Shown: positions 1-11,780, counted from the first letter of the stretch. The stretch: DNA of 64,000 nt from Heloderma charlesbogerti (GCA_026122225.1 JANEZZ010000728.1:2108001-2172000); one strand, 5' to 3'. The notes: a model not told the origin generated them from the letters alone. A program made the numbers and translations.

Positions 1-545
1 TTTGCAACTGGGCAGTAGTTGTCTAATACCACTGGGTTCAGAGTGGGCTTCTTCAGAATAGGTTGCACTACTGCCTCCTTAAGAAAAGCAGGGACCACCC
101 CTTCCCGAAGCGAAGCATTCACCACACCCTGGACCCACCCAGTCATATCCCCTCAGCTAGCTATTATTAGCTGGGAGGGGTAAGGATCAAGAGGGCATGT
201 GGTCAGTCGCACTGCTGCAAGTACCTTGTCCACATCATCAGGCCACAACAACTGAAACTGATCCCACAAAATCAGGCAGATGGTGGTGTCAGACATCTTG
301 ACTGGAACTGCTCTAACAACAGCATCAAGTTTGCTGCGGCGACAAGCAATTTTTTCCTCAAAGTGCGATGCAAAAAGGTCACAACGGGTCCTTGAGGGGA
401 CCATGGCCCCATTCACTGGGGAGGGTGTTAACAGCCCCCAGACCACCCGAAAGAGCTCCGATGGACGGCTACTTGAGGACACAATGGAGGCAGCAAAGTA
501 TACCTTCTTTGCTGCCCCCCCCCGCCACACAATAGGCACGATTAT
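1..545 (-). mobile_element. L2-type LINE, RT-proximal part (continues beyond window start)
   Basis: Minus-strand translation gives the linker between endonuclease and reverse transcriptase (reads like DLFASHFEEKIA, then LLWPDDVDKVL) and then the start of the RT region (ILKKPTLNP, LDNYCPV) at the window edge. The same order of motifs is seen in the L2 copies at 9.7-11.4 kb and 59-60 kb. The coding frame is broken. The element continues on the far side of a solo LTR (546-1088); the 5-bp duplication ATTAT flanking that LTR shows the two L2 pieces were once continuous. L2-clade LINEs copy themselves by target-primed reverse transcription; this copy is dead. Confidence 0.85.
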
Positions 546-1088
546 TGTCAGGATGGAAACTGAGCCAATAGAACCCCAGAGCAGTTCTGATTCTGAGGAG
601 GATCAGCAATCTGTGGGAGAGGAGCCAGCTCATCCCTCACAGGCACAGCAGCTGGCACAGATTCCTCCTGCTGGCATTCCTGAGATAGATAATAATCCTA
701 GCAGTGAGAAAGTACTGGAACGGGGCTTGCTAGACGCTTGACGCAGATGCAGGGAGCGATGGAGGGCGCGGAAAGGAGGCATAGCGTCCATTTGGTGCGC
801 AATCAACGGCCGCCTCCCGTGGACCCAAGGGAAAGAGGGAGGATCTCTCCCTAGCCCATAAGTTCAGGGTCTTCAAGTGACTCTCCTTCAAATGGGGATC
901 AACTGCCTACTTGGAGCATAGGCCACTCTGCTGTTCCTTGCTTAGTCGCTGGTGATTAGCATCTGAAAGAGTCATTAAGCTGTAAAAGGACTAAAGCCTT
1001 GAAAAGAATCCTTTCGTCTGTGTTTTCGTCTGTGTCCTGAGTTGGCTATTGAAGTCTACTGAAAGAGGCCGCTAGGGCAGTCCTGACA
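546..1088 (+). mobile_element. Solo LTR (family 'A/B'), 543 bp, inserted in L2
   Basis: Starts TGTCAGGA and ends TCCTGACA, a short inverted repeat of the TG...CA type, and is flanked by a perfect 5-bp target duplication ATTAT (541-545 and 1089-1093). A second copy of the same sequence is at 29980-30532 on the minus strand. No internal retroviral or gypsy region is attached, so this is a solo LTR left by LTR-LTR recombination. The poly(A) signal of the other copy (AATAAA) is changed here to ACTAAA. The superfamily (Gypsy or endogenous retrovirus) cannot be decided from the LTR alone. An open frame from 553 to 741 is discussed under findings. Confidence 0.88.
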
Positions 1089-1093
1089 ATTAT

Positions 1094-2075
1094 GTGCTCT
1101 AGCGCATGCTCAATCATCTTCACTTCGAGGCTTGCACCATTTGCACTCTAGCCGACGTCCAGCCTGTTTCACTGCCCGTAGCTCCCCAGTATACCAGGGA
1201 GCAGAATGCCACAGCACTGGAGAGAGCACTCAGGTGCAATCAAGTCGATGGCCCTCCGCATCTCACTGTTCCACAGTGAGGCTAGGGCCTTGGCTGGATC
1301 ACCAGCTGTCTCCACTGGGAAATCCCCAAGAGCCGTCAGATATCCATTGGATTCCATCAGTCTCCTGGGATATACCATCCGAATGGGCCCCCCACTCCTA
1401 CAGGGGGGTCTACTCGCCCCCCACGATTTTCAGATTACTCATCTCACAGCTTGGAGCAAAACCCAAATCAAGGGTATGCCCCGCTTCATGTGTTGGGCCG
1501 ATGACAAACTGAGACAGCCCCATGGTTGCCATGGAGGCCATGAAGTCCCGAGCTGGAGATCCAGAGACAGCCTCAGCGTGGAAGTTGAAGTCACCTAGAA
1601 CTATCATCCTGGATTCGTCCAACACCACACCTGAGACCACCTCCGCCAGCTTGGTCAGGGAGGCTGCTGGGCAGCAGGGTACGCAGTACACCAGCAGCAT
1701 TCCCAATCCGTCTCTATGACCCAACACCAGGTGCAGCCCCGCAAGGCCTGCTCCAAGGTGAAGTGGTTTTCTGGCTATAGAGATGGAGGTTCTATGAACC
1801 ACAGCAACTCTCCCCCCCGCCCTACCCCAGCCCTCCAAACTACATTAGTGCTGTACCAAGTACTCAGACAGGCAGAGCTGAGTGAGGTCAACCCCACCCA
1901 GGTCACCCACCAAGGTCTCAGCAATACATACCAGATCGGCCTTCTCATCCACGATTAGGTTGTAGATGAGTGTGGTCTTATTACGAACCGACCTGGTGTT
2001 AAATAGCAGCAGCACAAGACAGGAGGGCACAGTGGATAAGCTACCAGGTACATGAGAGCTAGAGGAAGGAAAATT
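1094..2075 (-). mobile_element. L2-type LINE, endonuclease part
   Basis: Minus-strand frames give the apurinic-like endonuclease of L2 LINEs: LLLFNTRSVRNK and DLVCIAETL near 1900-2030, then VLGDFNFHAEA and GHTLDLGF around 1430-1600. Several frameshifts separate the pieces. The upstream (5') edge is near 2075, after which the similarity stops, so the copy is probably 5'-truncated just ahead of the endonuclease. It joins the piece at 1-545 across the solo LTR. Confidence 0.85.
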
Positions 2076-2090
2076 TATATATCCCAATTC

Positions 2091-2889
2091 TGTGAATAAA
2101 GGTGTTTGGAAGTGAATTAAGTAAGCTTGTGAATATGCTTTCAGAGCCCTTCATGAAAAGCTGGGCAGAAGTCAGAAGAAAGACTGAGTGACACCACTGA
2201 TTATTCAATATTTTACTTAATAATGTTACAGGATCAAGTGCTAGTCCTTTATGCTTCTATCGTGCATCACACCCTACAACAAACCTAGACACAATAGCCA
2301 GGTATACCATACAAGGAACTCTGACTGCAATCCTACACATTCCATAGGACTTACTTCCAGGTAACATTGCATAGAATAGCAGCCAGAAAATTCCACATTT
2401 TATAATAATATCCTCCCCAAACTAGCAATTTTGAACCAGCAGTTCGCATCAATACTGCATATTCTAGACTCTGGTGTTTTTATTCATTTTTTTAAACAAG
2501 AAATTAGTTCCTTTTTCCTTTGTGCATTTTATAGAAATCAAGGGTGAATCAGGAAAGAAAGATCTGGCTAACTTATTGGGGAAGTCTTACAGTTCTGGTT
2601 CAATAAGACTCACACTTATGAAAGGTGTGGTGTCATGTTTTCAACATGTTCTTTAATTACACCTATGGAACAAACACAGCTTACCAAAATTTATATGGAA
2701 CATGTGATTTACCAAGATGGCTTATGTGACAGACATAAACATGTAAATATTTTTGCACAAAACTTCAGACAAGTTTCTGCAAGCCTGCAAACGTGCTTAG
2801 AACAGAAGCTAAAACAGCACATGATATGCAGTTACTCACATGTAATGCTGAATTGAGCCAGTGAGTGGTAGCATTTGTTTATTAAACTA
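2091..2889. other. Unique intronic DNA, nothing clear
   Basis: AT-rich sequence. Around 2328-2385 there is a weak match to the short 'CAATCCTA...ACTTACTTC' repeat (MITE family 3, see 25814). No coding frame that looks conserved. Confidence 0.4.
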
Positions 2890-2891
2890 AA

Positions 2892-3070
2892 AGAGGCCGT
2901 AACTCAGGGACAGAGCACATGCATTGCATGCAAAGGGTCCCAGGTTCAATTCCTGGCATCTCTACCTAGAGCTGGGAAATACTCTTGCCTGAAACCCTGA
3001 AAAACCACAACCAGTCAATGTAGGCAATACTGAACTAGATGGACAAATGGTTTCATTTGGTCCAAGACAT
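2892..3070 (+). mobile_element. tRNA-derived SINE
   Basis: Pol III promoter boxes are visible: an A-box-like segment (GTAACTCAGGGA near 2898) and a B box (GGTTCAATTCC near 2942), spaced as in a tRNA. They are followed by a body ending 'ACTAGATGGACAAATGG', the 3' part shared with the minus-strand copies at 14885-15095 and 15305-15520. It is a repeat and not a tRNA gene: the 3' half does not fold as an acceptor stem and a long unrelated tail follows. Confidence 0.8.
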
Positions 3071-3380
3071 ATGGAGGGCATCAGGTTGGAGAAGGCTGAA
3101 CGAGGGGATAGACTGCTTAACTCTTTTCTCTTCAAGCTGCTTTTCCCGATGCAGGGAGAAAAAATTATGAGTACCCATATATTTTCCCCTGCCAGGGAAA
3201 AACAACTGAAAGAGGAGATTTTGAACAGAAAATACAGCTACAGGTGGAAAGGTTAGCAGCTCCTCCCTCCACTGAAACTGGAAGCCTCCAAAAGCTCATT
3301 CTGGTTAAAAAAAATGGGGAGGGGGAGATACATTGACTTCATGTCATGTGTAGTTTCAGCCTCAATTAAAAACACATTTA

Positions 3381-3513
3381 GGGCACAATCCTATGCATGT
3401 TTAGACTGAAAAATGTCCTACAACTCCCAGCATGTCTCAGCCAGCCATGCTAGTTGGGGCATTCTGGGAGTTGTAGGACTTTTTTCTGTCTAAACATGTA
3501 TGAGATTGCACCC
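3381..3513. mobile_element. Palindromic MITE family 1 (Harbinger-like), 133 bp
   Basis: The two halves are inverted copies of one another (GTTTAGACTGAAAAA / TTTTTCTGTCTAAAC; CAACTCCCAG / CTGGGAGTTG). Ends are GGGCACAATCC and GATTGCACCC, flanked by a 3-bp duplication TTA (3378-3380, 3514-3516), as expected for PIF/Harbinger-type elements. Other copies: 23570-23703, 29310-31368 (interrupted) and 42082-42236. Confidence 0.8.
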
Positions 3514-3769
3514 TTAATCAGTTAGTTACTGGACCTGCACAATATGGCCAACAAGTTTAAAATTACAAGACACTGCAAGTCAAGAAGGTGGAAAGAGAGC
3601 TCAACAGATTCGTCCAATCATAATTTCAAGTCAAGTTCAAGGATGAGGTTGGTTTTGTAGCCCAAGACACAATTATATGATACCTGAGCACTCTTGCACA
3701 TTATTTTTGAGGAAACCTTTTGTTGTTGCTGCTACTACTGTTATTCGTTGTTTAAGGACTTTCAGCGTG

Positions 3770-3908
3770 CAAGGTGCCTTATAATCTTTCTTATTTATTC
3801 AAATTCACAGTCACTCTTTGAGGCACAAAATTATTATCCCCTTATACAGATGGGGAAGAAAGACAGAGAAAATGTGTGCCTTGCTCTCTCAAGCCGCAGG
3901 ATTTGATA
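3770..3908 (-). mobile_element. MIR/CORE-SINE-like fragment
   Basis: The segment 'ATTATCCCCTTATACAGATGGGG' (here in short form) followed by a degenerate continuation matches the diagnostic core of MIR-type SINEs in reverse orientation. Old and diverged; ends are not definable. Confidence 0.5.
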
Positions 3909-4090
3909 TCTCAAGTCCAAGGCAGAGCAGAAAAAAAGTAGGGAACAGCACCAGAACGTAGGGAGACCAAAAAATGGGAGCATAGCCTCAAAGAAGTGCT
4001 AAGACATATTGGAAATTTTTAGTAACATATGAAATGACCGATGTGTTACAGTACCTTCCTCAGTGGCAAAGTAAAACACTTAGATTCGGA

Positions 4091-4483
4091 GGGAGAAATC
4101 CTATGCGGATAGACGGTCACCTCGGAGGCGATCGCCTATCCAATGCATGGTGCATGGATCGTGGAGGAGATCCTCTCCTCTGCACTCCAGCCACCCTGCA
4201 TTCATGGCTAGATAGCCAATTTCAGCTGTCTAGCCGCAAGAAACCAGAGCGTGGGGTGGCGAGGCCGGACGACACACAGGAAGTGTCGTACCAGCACTTA
4301 TGAACTCCCTGCTCCCAGGAATGCCCCTTTCCCCCTGCTCTGCACTGCTCTTACAAGTGCAGAGCGCAGGGACGATCCGCGCCGCTTACGAGGTGGCAGG
4401 GGAGGGAGTGGGGAAGCAGTTCCCGGAAACCAACCAATCCTATGGCTGTCTAGCTGCTGTCCAGCAGCCATAGGATTGTGCCC
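4091..4483. mobile_element. MITE family 2 (Harbinger-like), about 390 bp
   Basis: Termini GGGAGAAATCCTATG and CATAGGATTGTGCCC are inverted copies and resemble those of family 1, but the interior is different and GC-rich, with its own inverted segments. Related copies lie at 28885-29306 and 51631-51990 and share internal words such as CTGCATTCATGGCTAGA. Right flank is TAA; the left flank has decayed. Confidence 0.65.
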
Positions 4484-4709
4484 TAAGTTTTAGAACGTGT
4501 CAATAAGACATGATGTTTTGCCTTCAGGTCCAAGTACAACAATCCATCTATTGCATCACACTGTTCTCATTTTAGAAGATATAAGAAAATTAAAATGCTT
4601 GCTACATTAGAAGCTAAACAGAGAATACTTTCGGCTCAGATGTGCTGAAGCAAACAGAAAGATGACATTATTAACATTTAAGAGTGTATGACGGATTCAA
4701 CTTCCTCTC

Positions 4710-7700
4710 TTTTTGTTGTTGTTGTTTATTCGGTCAGTCACTTCCGACTCTTCGTGACTTCATGGACCAGCCCACGCCAGAGCTTCCTGTTGGCCATCGC
4801 CACCCCCAGCTCCCCCAAGGTCGAGTCCATCACCTCCAGAATATCATTCATCCATCTTGCCCTTGGTCGGCCCCTCTTCCTTTTGCCTTCCACTTTCCCT
4901 AGCATCAGCATCTTCCCCAGCGTATCCTGTCTTCTCATGATGTGGCCAAAGTACTTCAGTTTTGCCTTTCATATCATTCCCTCAAGTGAGCAGTCTGGCT
5001 TGATTTCCTGGAGTATGGATTGGTTTGATCTTCTTGCAGTCCAAGGCACTCTCAGAATTTTCCTCCAGCACCACAGTTCAAAAGCATCTACCTTCCTTCG
5101 TTCAGCCTTCCTTATGGTCCAGCTCTTGCAGCCATAGGTTACTACGGGGAATACCACTGCTTGAACTATGCGGACCTTTGTTGTCAGTGTGATGTCTCTG
5201 CTCTTAACTATTTTATCAAGATTTGTCATTGCTGTCCTCCCAAGAAGTAAACGTCTTCTCATTTCCTGGCTGCAGTCAGTGTCTGCAGTAATCTTTGCGC
5301 CTAGAAAGACAAAGTCTGTCACTGCCTCCATGTTTCCTCCCTCTATTTGCCAGTTATCAAGCTGGTTGCCATAATTTGGTTTTTTTAGGTTTAACTGCAA
5401 CCCAGCTTGTGCACTTTCTTCTTTCACCTTTGTGAAAGGTTCCTCAGCTCGTCCTCGCTTTCAGCCATCAAAGTGGTATCATCTGCATATCGGAGATTGT
5501 TAATGTTTCTTCCAGCGATTTTAACTCCAGCCTTGGCTTCATCAAGCCCAGCATGTCACATGATGTGTTCTGCGTACAGGTTGAATAGGCAGGGTGAGAG
5601 TATACAACCCTGCCGTACTCCTTTCCCAATCTTAAACCAGTCCGTTGTTCCATGGTCTGTTCTTACCGTTGCTACTTGGTCGTTATACAGATTCCTCAGG
5701 AGGCAGACAAGATGACTTGGTATCCCCAGCCCACCAAGAACTTGCCACAATTTGTTATGATCCACACAGTCAAAGGCTTTAGAATAGTCAATAAAACAGA
5801 AATAGATGTTTTTCTGAAACTCCCTGGCTTTCTCCATTATCCAGCAGATATTGGCAATTTGGTCTCTAGTTCCTCTGCCTTTTCTAAACCCAGCTTGTAC
5901 ATCTGGCAATTCTTGTTCCATGAATTGCTGGAGTCTACCTTGCAAGATCTTGAGCATTACCTTACTGACATGTGAAATAAGTGCCACTGTTTGATAGTTT
6001 GAACATTCTTTGGTGCTTCCCTTTTTTGGTATGGGGATATAAGTTGATTTTTTCCAATCTGTTGGCCATTCTTGTGTTTTCCAAATTTGCTGGCATATGG
6101 CATGCATCACCTTGACAGCATCATCTTGCAAGATTTTAAACAGTTTAGTTGGGATACCGTCATCTCCTGCTGCCTTGTTATTAGCAATGCTTCTTAAGGC
6201 CCATTCAACCTCACTCTTCAGGATGTCTGGCTCTAGCTCACTGACCACACCGTCAAATCTATCCCCGATATTATTATCCTTCCTATACAGATCTTCCGTA
6301 TATTCTTGCCACCTTTTCTTGATCTCTTCTGCTTCTGTTAGGTCCTTGCCATCTTTGTTTTTGATCATACCCATTTTTGCCTGGAATTTACCTCCAATGT
6401 TTCTGATTTTCTGGAAGAGGTCTCTTGTCCTTCCTATTCTATTACCTTCTTCCGCTTCCGTGCATTGCTTGTTTAAAAATAATTCCTTATCTCTTCTGGC
6501 TAACCATTCGAATTTTGCATTTAATTGGGCATATCTCCCCGTATCACTGTTGCCTTTTGCTTTCCTTCTTTCTTGGGCTGCTTCCAGTGTCTCAGCAGAC
6601 AGCCATCTTGCGTTCTTGGTTTCCTTTTTCTTTGGGACGTTTTTTGTTGCCACCTCCTGAACAATGTTGCGAACTTCTGTCCATAGTTCTTCCGGGACCC
6701 TATCTACTAAATCTAGTCCCTTAAATCTATTCTTCACCTCCACTGCATATTCATTAGGAATATTAGTGAGCTCATATCTAACTGATCTGTGGGTCTTCCC
6801 TATTCTCTTTAGTCTGATTCTAAATTGTGCAATAAGAAGTTCGTGATCTGAACTACAATCAGCTCCAGGTCTTGTTTTTACCAACTGCATAGATGTCCGC
6901 CACCTTTGGCTACAAAGGATGTAGTCAATCTGATTTCGGTGTCGACCGTCTGGTGAAGTCCATGTATAAAGTCGTCTCTTAGGTTGTTGGAAGAGAGTGT
7001 TTGTTATGCACAGTGAGTTGTCTTGGCAAAATTCTATCTATCAGCCTATGTCCTGCTTCATTTTGTTCTACCAGACCATGCTTGCCTGCAATTCCAGGTG
7101 TCGTTTGACTACCCACCTTAGCATTCCAGTCTCCTGTAATGAAAATAACATCTCTTTTTGCGTACTATCCAGTAGGTGCTGCAGATCCTCATAGAACTGA
7201 TCTACTTCTGCTTCTTCAGCACTTGTGGTTGGGACGTATATATGGATCACTGTGATGTTAAGTGGCTTACCCTGAATTCGAATTGAGATCATTCTGTCAT
7301 TTTTTGGATTGTATCCAAGCACTGCTTTAGCCACTTTATTATTAATTATGAAGGCTACTCCATTTCTTCTGTGGTCCTCTTGTCCACAGTAGTAGATCTG
7401 GTGGTCATTTGATGTGAAGTGGCCCATTCCAGTCCATTTCAGTTCACTGACACCCAAAATGTCTATATTTAATCTTGACATCTCCCCAATAACCACATCC
7501 AATTTGCTCTGGCTCATAGATCTTATATTCCAGGTTCCTATGGTGTGTTGATCTTTAGAACATCGGATTCGTCGTTCACCACCAGCACCATCAGCTGCTA
7601 GCCGTCCTTTCGGCTTTGAGCTAGCTGTGTCATCACATCTGCGGCTAGTTGAACTTATCCTCTGTTCCTCCCCAGTAGATTTTGACCATCTTCCGATGCT

Positions 7701-7900
7701 ATGCCGACATATCTCTGGTTGTACTGATCCATTTAGTTTTCATGACAAGTACACTGGGGTGGGTTGCTGTTTCCTTCCCCAGGAATTATATTTAGTCTGA
7801 CCTCTCTGTCATGACCTTCCCGTCTTGGGTGTCCCTTCACGGTTTAGCTCATGATGTCATTGAGGTGCTCAAGCTCCAGCACCATGACAAGGTAATGACC
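4710..7900 (-). mobile_element. RTE-BovB LINE, nearly complete, inactive
   Basis: One coding region runs on the minus strand. The endonuclease (MSQSKLDVVIGEMSRLNIDI onward) lies at 7517-7068; a frameshift near 7100 is followed by the rest of the endonuclease and a 444-codon open stretch (6890-5556). That stretch carries RT motifs A (FIDYSKAFDCVDH) and B (VRQGCILSPCLF); YADD is at 5478-5489 in another frame. The C-terminal piece with RRGRP...KSRK sits at 4738-5427. The 3' end has a (TTG)n/(CAA)n tract at 4711-4728, typical of BovB. The 5' part (7520-7900) shows the usual noncoding leader. Several frameshifts mean it is dead. BovB is abundant in squamates and is the classic horizontally transferred LINE. 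Confidence 0.92.
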
Positions 7901-8459
7901 TCTCTTTTTAGGGCTGTGTTTATCCCATACTAAAGTAGTAATATACACTTTCTCAAGTATAATGACAACCATCTCGATTATTTAACCTACTAAATCACAA
8001 GCTATCTATGCAGTGATATACTGCCAATGACATTTCTTCTTATAAGACTAGGAACATCTCTATCCCAGACTAAAATCCTGCATTTAAAATGGGGCTTTAT
8101 GCCTCTGTTTTAAATGTAGGATCACGATGGCTTCCCTTTACACACGCTTCCTCCCCCCACTGTTCCCCCTCCTTTCCCCCTTATCTGAATCTTCCATATG
8201 TTTCATTATACAGCCACTACATGACACTGTGATCTAGTGCCTTTTATCGCTGTTTTTCCTCTTTTCACAAGTGGAACTCAAGTGCTGTAATTTGATAGCT
8301 CATTATCTCCAATCTATTTAAAAATGGAATAAAGGTCATTTAATGCAGGAGATGCCGTGGAGGTTAAAGACGTCATCTAAAAGACCCTCAAACTTCCATG
8401 AGTAACCAATCTCAATAGCAGGATAAAATCTCTGTGTGAAGAAGCCCTATAAAGGTGAC
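7901..8459. other. Unique intronic DNA, nothing seen
   Basis: Mixed composition with no repeat ends, open frames or motifs I can support. Confidence 0.4.
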
Positions 8460-8690
8460 AGAAGTGTGCTAAAACGTGTTATCATATATATTACCATCAT
8501 ATTCGTCTTCCAAAAATATCAGGGTAGTACACAGAGGGATAAGTCAATCTATCCTCAAAACCATCAAAAGTGTAACTTCTCTAAGGTCAGCCAGTCAGCA
8601 GTCATGGCTGAGTGGGATTTGAACCCGGGCTGTTATCAAAACTCAACACTTAATCTATACCACTACACTGACTTACACTATCTAGCATGC
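8460..8690 (-). mobile_element. CORE-SINE/MIR-like SINE
   Basis: Reading the minus strand from about 8690, a tRNA-like head (GTAGTGGTATAGATTAAG) is followed by the B-box segment GGGTTCAAATCCC near 8623-8611 and then a CORE-like body. This is the usual arrangement of amniote tRNA/CORE SINEs. The tail is not clear. Confidence 0.6.
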
Positions 8691-9114
8691 AATGGTGGAA
8701 GGTATAGGATAACAGCTACTCATTAATAAAATGCAAGCATCTGCCCCTATTCTTGTTCTCAAAGAAAGAAGGGAAGGCCGGTGAGAAGAGGAGAGATGGA
8801 AACTCAAAGGTGACAACAATAAGGATTAGTGATCCAACACATTTCAAAAGTATCTTAGATTTTTAAAAATATACTTTTAATTGTAATGCCCAAGGAAGAT
8901 ATTTTTGAAAATGTGTTGAGATATTAAACCTTTACTGATGTGCACCTTGGATACTCCATCCCCCCAATATACACATGTGAATTGGACTAGGAAAAAGTCA
9001 GGTGCAATTTGTGCCTCCCTCAGTAAGCTTCTATTAGAAGAATTGGCAGTGGGGGACATCTCCAGTTAAAAAGATCTCAAATACTGGGACTGGGAAATGT
9101 AATTAATCATCTAT

Positions 9115-9359
9115 GGGCGATATCCAATACAGGCCTTGCACACACACCCAACCCTGCAGGTCACAGCCTGCGTGCAACCTCTACTGCTTGCGGCCACAAT
9201 GTAGTCCTTCTGGAGACAAGCCCGGAAACAAAGAGAAACAACCTGCCCCATTTCTGCTCATTTCGGGGCTTGGCCCTAGAAGCGCTACATCATGGCTGCA
9301 AGCAGTAGCAGCCATGTGCTGACTGGCCATGGATGCAAGGCCCCTATTGGATACTATCC
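9115..9359. mobile_element. Nonautonomous DNA transposon with 26-bp inverted ends
   Basis: The left end GGGCGATATCCAATAC... and the right end ...TATTGGATACTATCC are inverted repeats (about 20 of 26 positions, both running into GGCCTTGCA/TGCAAGGCC). A 3-bp TAT occurs on both sides (9112-9114, 9360-9362). Size and duplication length suggest a PIF/Harbinger-like MITE. The interior has no coding content. Confidence 0.6.
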
Positions 9360-9734
9360 TATATCTTGCACCTTCAGCCCTAAAGTAGTAGGGAAATGAG
9401 CAAAATAAAAAATGCCAAACCCATGGCCAAGGACTTGCACACTCCTGATGGCACTGGGCAATCATTACACACATACACCATGCCCCAGAAGGCCTGGGGC
9501 TCTCTTTCAGGAGCTGGAAGTTCCTCATTAAGAATTCCACTGAGATTCACTAGTAAAAATGGTCAATCCTCGTAACACTGTAGGGTTGCATCCTGGGAGG
9601 TGTTAAACTTAAAGAGCGGCATACAAACTGTTTTTTTTAAACAATCAATGGAATTTTCACTCCTTTATTGTGTGTCTTTTTTTGTAACGGGAAAGAGTCA
9701 TAGACCTGGTTCATACATAATGGTAAACGGTAAT

Positions 9735-11392
9735 GAAAGGTGCTTTCATCTGTACGACCACCTGCTTACTTGATCCTTGCCCATCTTGGCTCATTATGGT
9801 CTGCAGAGAGAGATTGGGTGAAGGGATCAGGGTGGTGGTGAATGCCTCCCTTGAGGAGGGAGTGATGCCATCAGCCCTCAAGGAGGCAGTGATAAGACCA
9901 CTCTTAAAGAAGCCCTCCTTGGATCCTCAAGTTCTGAACAAATTTTGCCCAGTCTCGAATCTGCCATTTTTGAGCAAGGTAATTGAGCAGGTGGTGGCGA
10001 TGCAGTTGAGGGCACACTTGGAAGAAGCCGATTATCTAGATCCATTTCAGTCGGGCTTCAGGCCTGGGCATGGGACAGAAACGGCCTTGGTCGCCTTGGT
10101 GGATGATATGAGGAAGGCTCTGGACAGGGGCGAATGCTCCTTCCTTGTTCTCCTCGACCTCTCAGCAGCTTTTGATACTGTTGACCATGGTATCCTCCTG
10201 GACCGCCTGGAGGGGTTGGGGATTGGAGACACCGAGTATTGCGGTGGTTCTGGTCCTTCCTCTCTGGCAGGTACCAGAGGGTAGCACTGGGAGAGGGGGT
10301 TTCAGACCCGTGGCCATTCACTTGTGGGGTGCCACAAGGTTCCATCCTCTCCCCGATGCTATTTAACATCTATGTGAAGCTGCTGGGGGCTATCATCAGG
10401 AGGTTTGGGGTGCGGTGTCATCAATATGCAGATGACACGCAGCTCTACCTCTTGTTCAAATCTTCACCAAGGTTGGCCGTAGAATCCGTGTCCAAATGTC
10501 TGGAGACGGTGAGTGGCTGTATGGGGAGGAATAAGCTGAAGCTGAACCCTGACAAGACCAAGGTACTTTTGGTGGGAGACAAGAGGAGGTTGGGGGATGT
10601 TGACCTGGTGTTGAATGGGGTACGGCTACCCTTGAAAGACCAGGTCCGCAGCCTGGGGGTCATTTTAGACTCCCAGCTGTCCATGGAGGCTCAGGTGTCA
10701 GCTGTGAGCCCGACAGCACTGTACCAACTCCATCTGATACAGCGGCTGCACCCCTACCTTCCCGACCATCTGCTCCCAGCGGTAGTACATGCCCTAGTCT
10801 TCTCTTGTTTAGACTACTGTAATGCGCTCTATGTGGGGTTACCCTTGAAGACAGTTCGGAAGCTGCAGCTGGTACAGAACGCGGCGGCTCGCCTCGTTGC
10901 AGGCAGCCGTCGGTGAGATCACATTACTCCAGTGCTGAAGGAGTTGCACTGGTTACCGGTTGTTTTCTGAGCCAAATTCAAGGTGTTGGTTTTGACCTTT
11001 AAAACCCGATATGGTTCTCGCCCAGCCTATCTTAAGAGCGCCTCCAGCAACACCAGATAGGCCGCTTAACAAGATCAGCCTCGGATGGCCTTCTCTCTGT
11101 TCCACACCTTCTCTGTGGTGGCCCCCACTCTGTGGAACTCCCTCCCTAGGGAACTCCGCCATGCCCCCCCTTTAATGAGCTTCCGCCGCACATTAAAAAC
11201 TTGGTTGTTCAGGCACGCATTTGGGGTGGGTTAGGGTATTTTTTATGGTGTTTTTAATGTAGAATTTTATTGTTTTAGCTGTTTTGTTGTTGTGCATCGC
11301 CCAGAGTGGCTGGGTTACCGGCCAGATGGGCGATTAATAAATTTAATGAATGAATGAATGAATGAAAGAATGAATAAATAAATAAATAATCC
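9735..11392 (+). mobile_element. L2 LINE, 5'-truncated, RT and 3' end
   Basis: Encodes most of an L2 reverse transcriptase: RT0 region LLKKPSLDPQVLNKFCPVSN, motif A LLDLSAAFDTVDHG, motif B CGVPQGSILSPMLF and the catalytic YADD near 10430, then the conserved C-terminal RT-distal region (LDYCNALYVGLPLKTVRKLQ). A frameshift near 10225 and a stop at 10914-10916 break the frame. After the coding part comes the L2 3' UTR (GCCCAGAGTGGCTGGGTTACC) and an AATG/AAAT tandem tail at 11338-11392. The closely similar minus-strand copy is at 29427-31348. Confidence 0.92.
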
Positions 11393-11780
11393 CTGGGTGT
11401 TTTAACCAGGAATTGCCAAAGTCTAGAGGGAGCAAGCAAGCATGCTGCCTCCTGCACATTCATTGCTTCTGCTTTCAATCAACAACCTAGAAACAACCCA
11501 TTCCTGAGTTGTTATTGTGACGTCTGAACCTGAAAACTCTGGGTTACTTAGGGATTAAACAGCCCAGAGTTAACCCAACAAGAAATCTGAGTTGTTTAAC
11601 CCTAAATAATGCAGAGTTTCCAGGTTTGGACATCACAATAACAACCCAGGAAAGGCGAGTTCCTGGTTTATTAATTAAAAGCGGAAGCAATGAGTGCATG
11701 GGAGGCAGCGTGCTTGCTCCTGACAACCCATGGTTTAAACATGGGTTGTCATGACATCTGAACCCAAGCCATAGTTCGCA
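11393..11780. repeat. Long palindromic repeat, family P (about 390 bp)
   Basis: The left half (GGTGTTTTAACCAGGAATTG, CTTCTGCTTTCAATCAACAA, GTTGTTATTGTGACGTCTGA) is matched in inverted order by the right half (AGACATCACAATAACAACCC region, TTAAAAGCGGAAGCAATGAG, TGGTTTAAACATGGGTTGTC). It begins immediately after the L2 tail. A second copy is at 24000-24437. The transcript could fold into one long hairpin. Probably a nonautonomous DNA transposon of unassigned superfamily. Confidence 0.7.

Noticed and set aside
280..741. 153-codon plus-strand gene
   Set aside because: Runs from L2 antisense sequence into the solo LTR; a composite of two repeats. Only the LTR part is kept, as a finding.
2892..2970. 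tRNA gene
   Set aside because: A and B boxes are present but there is no acceptor stem or T-free end, and the tail is that of a SINE family found elsewhere in the window.
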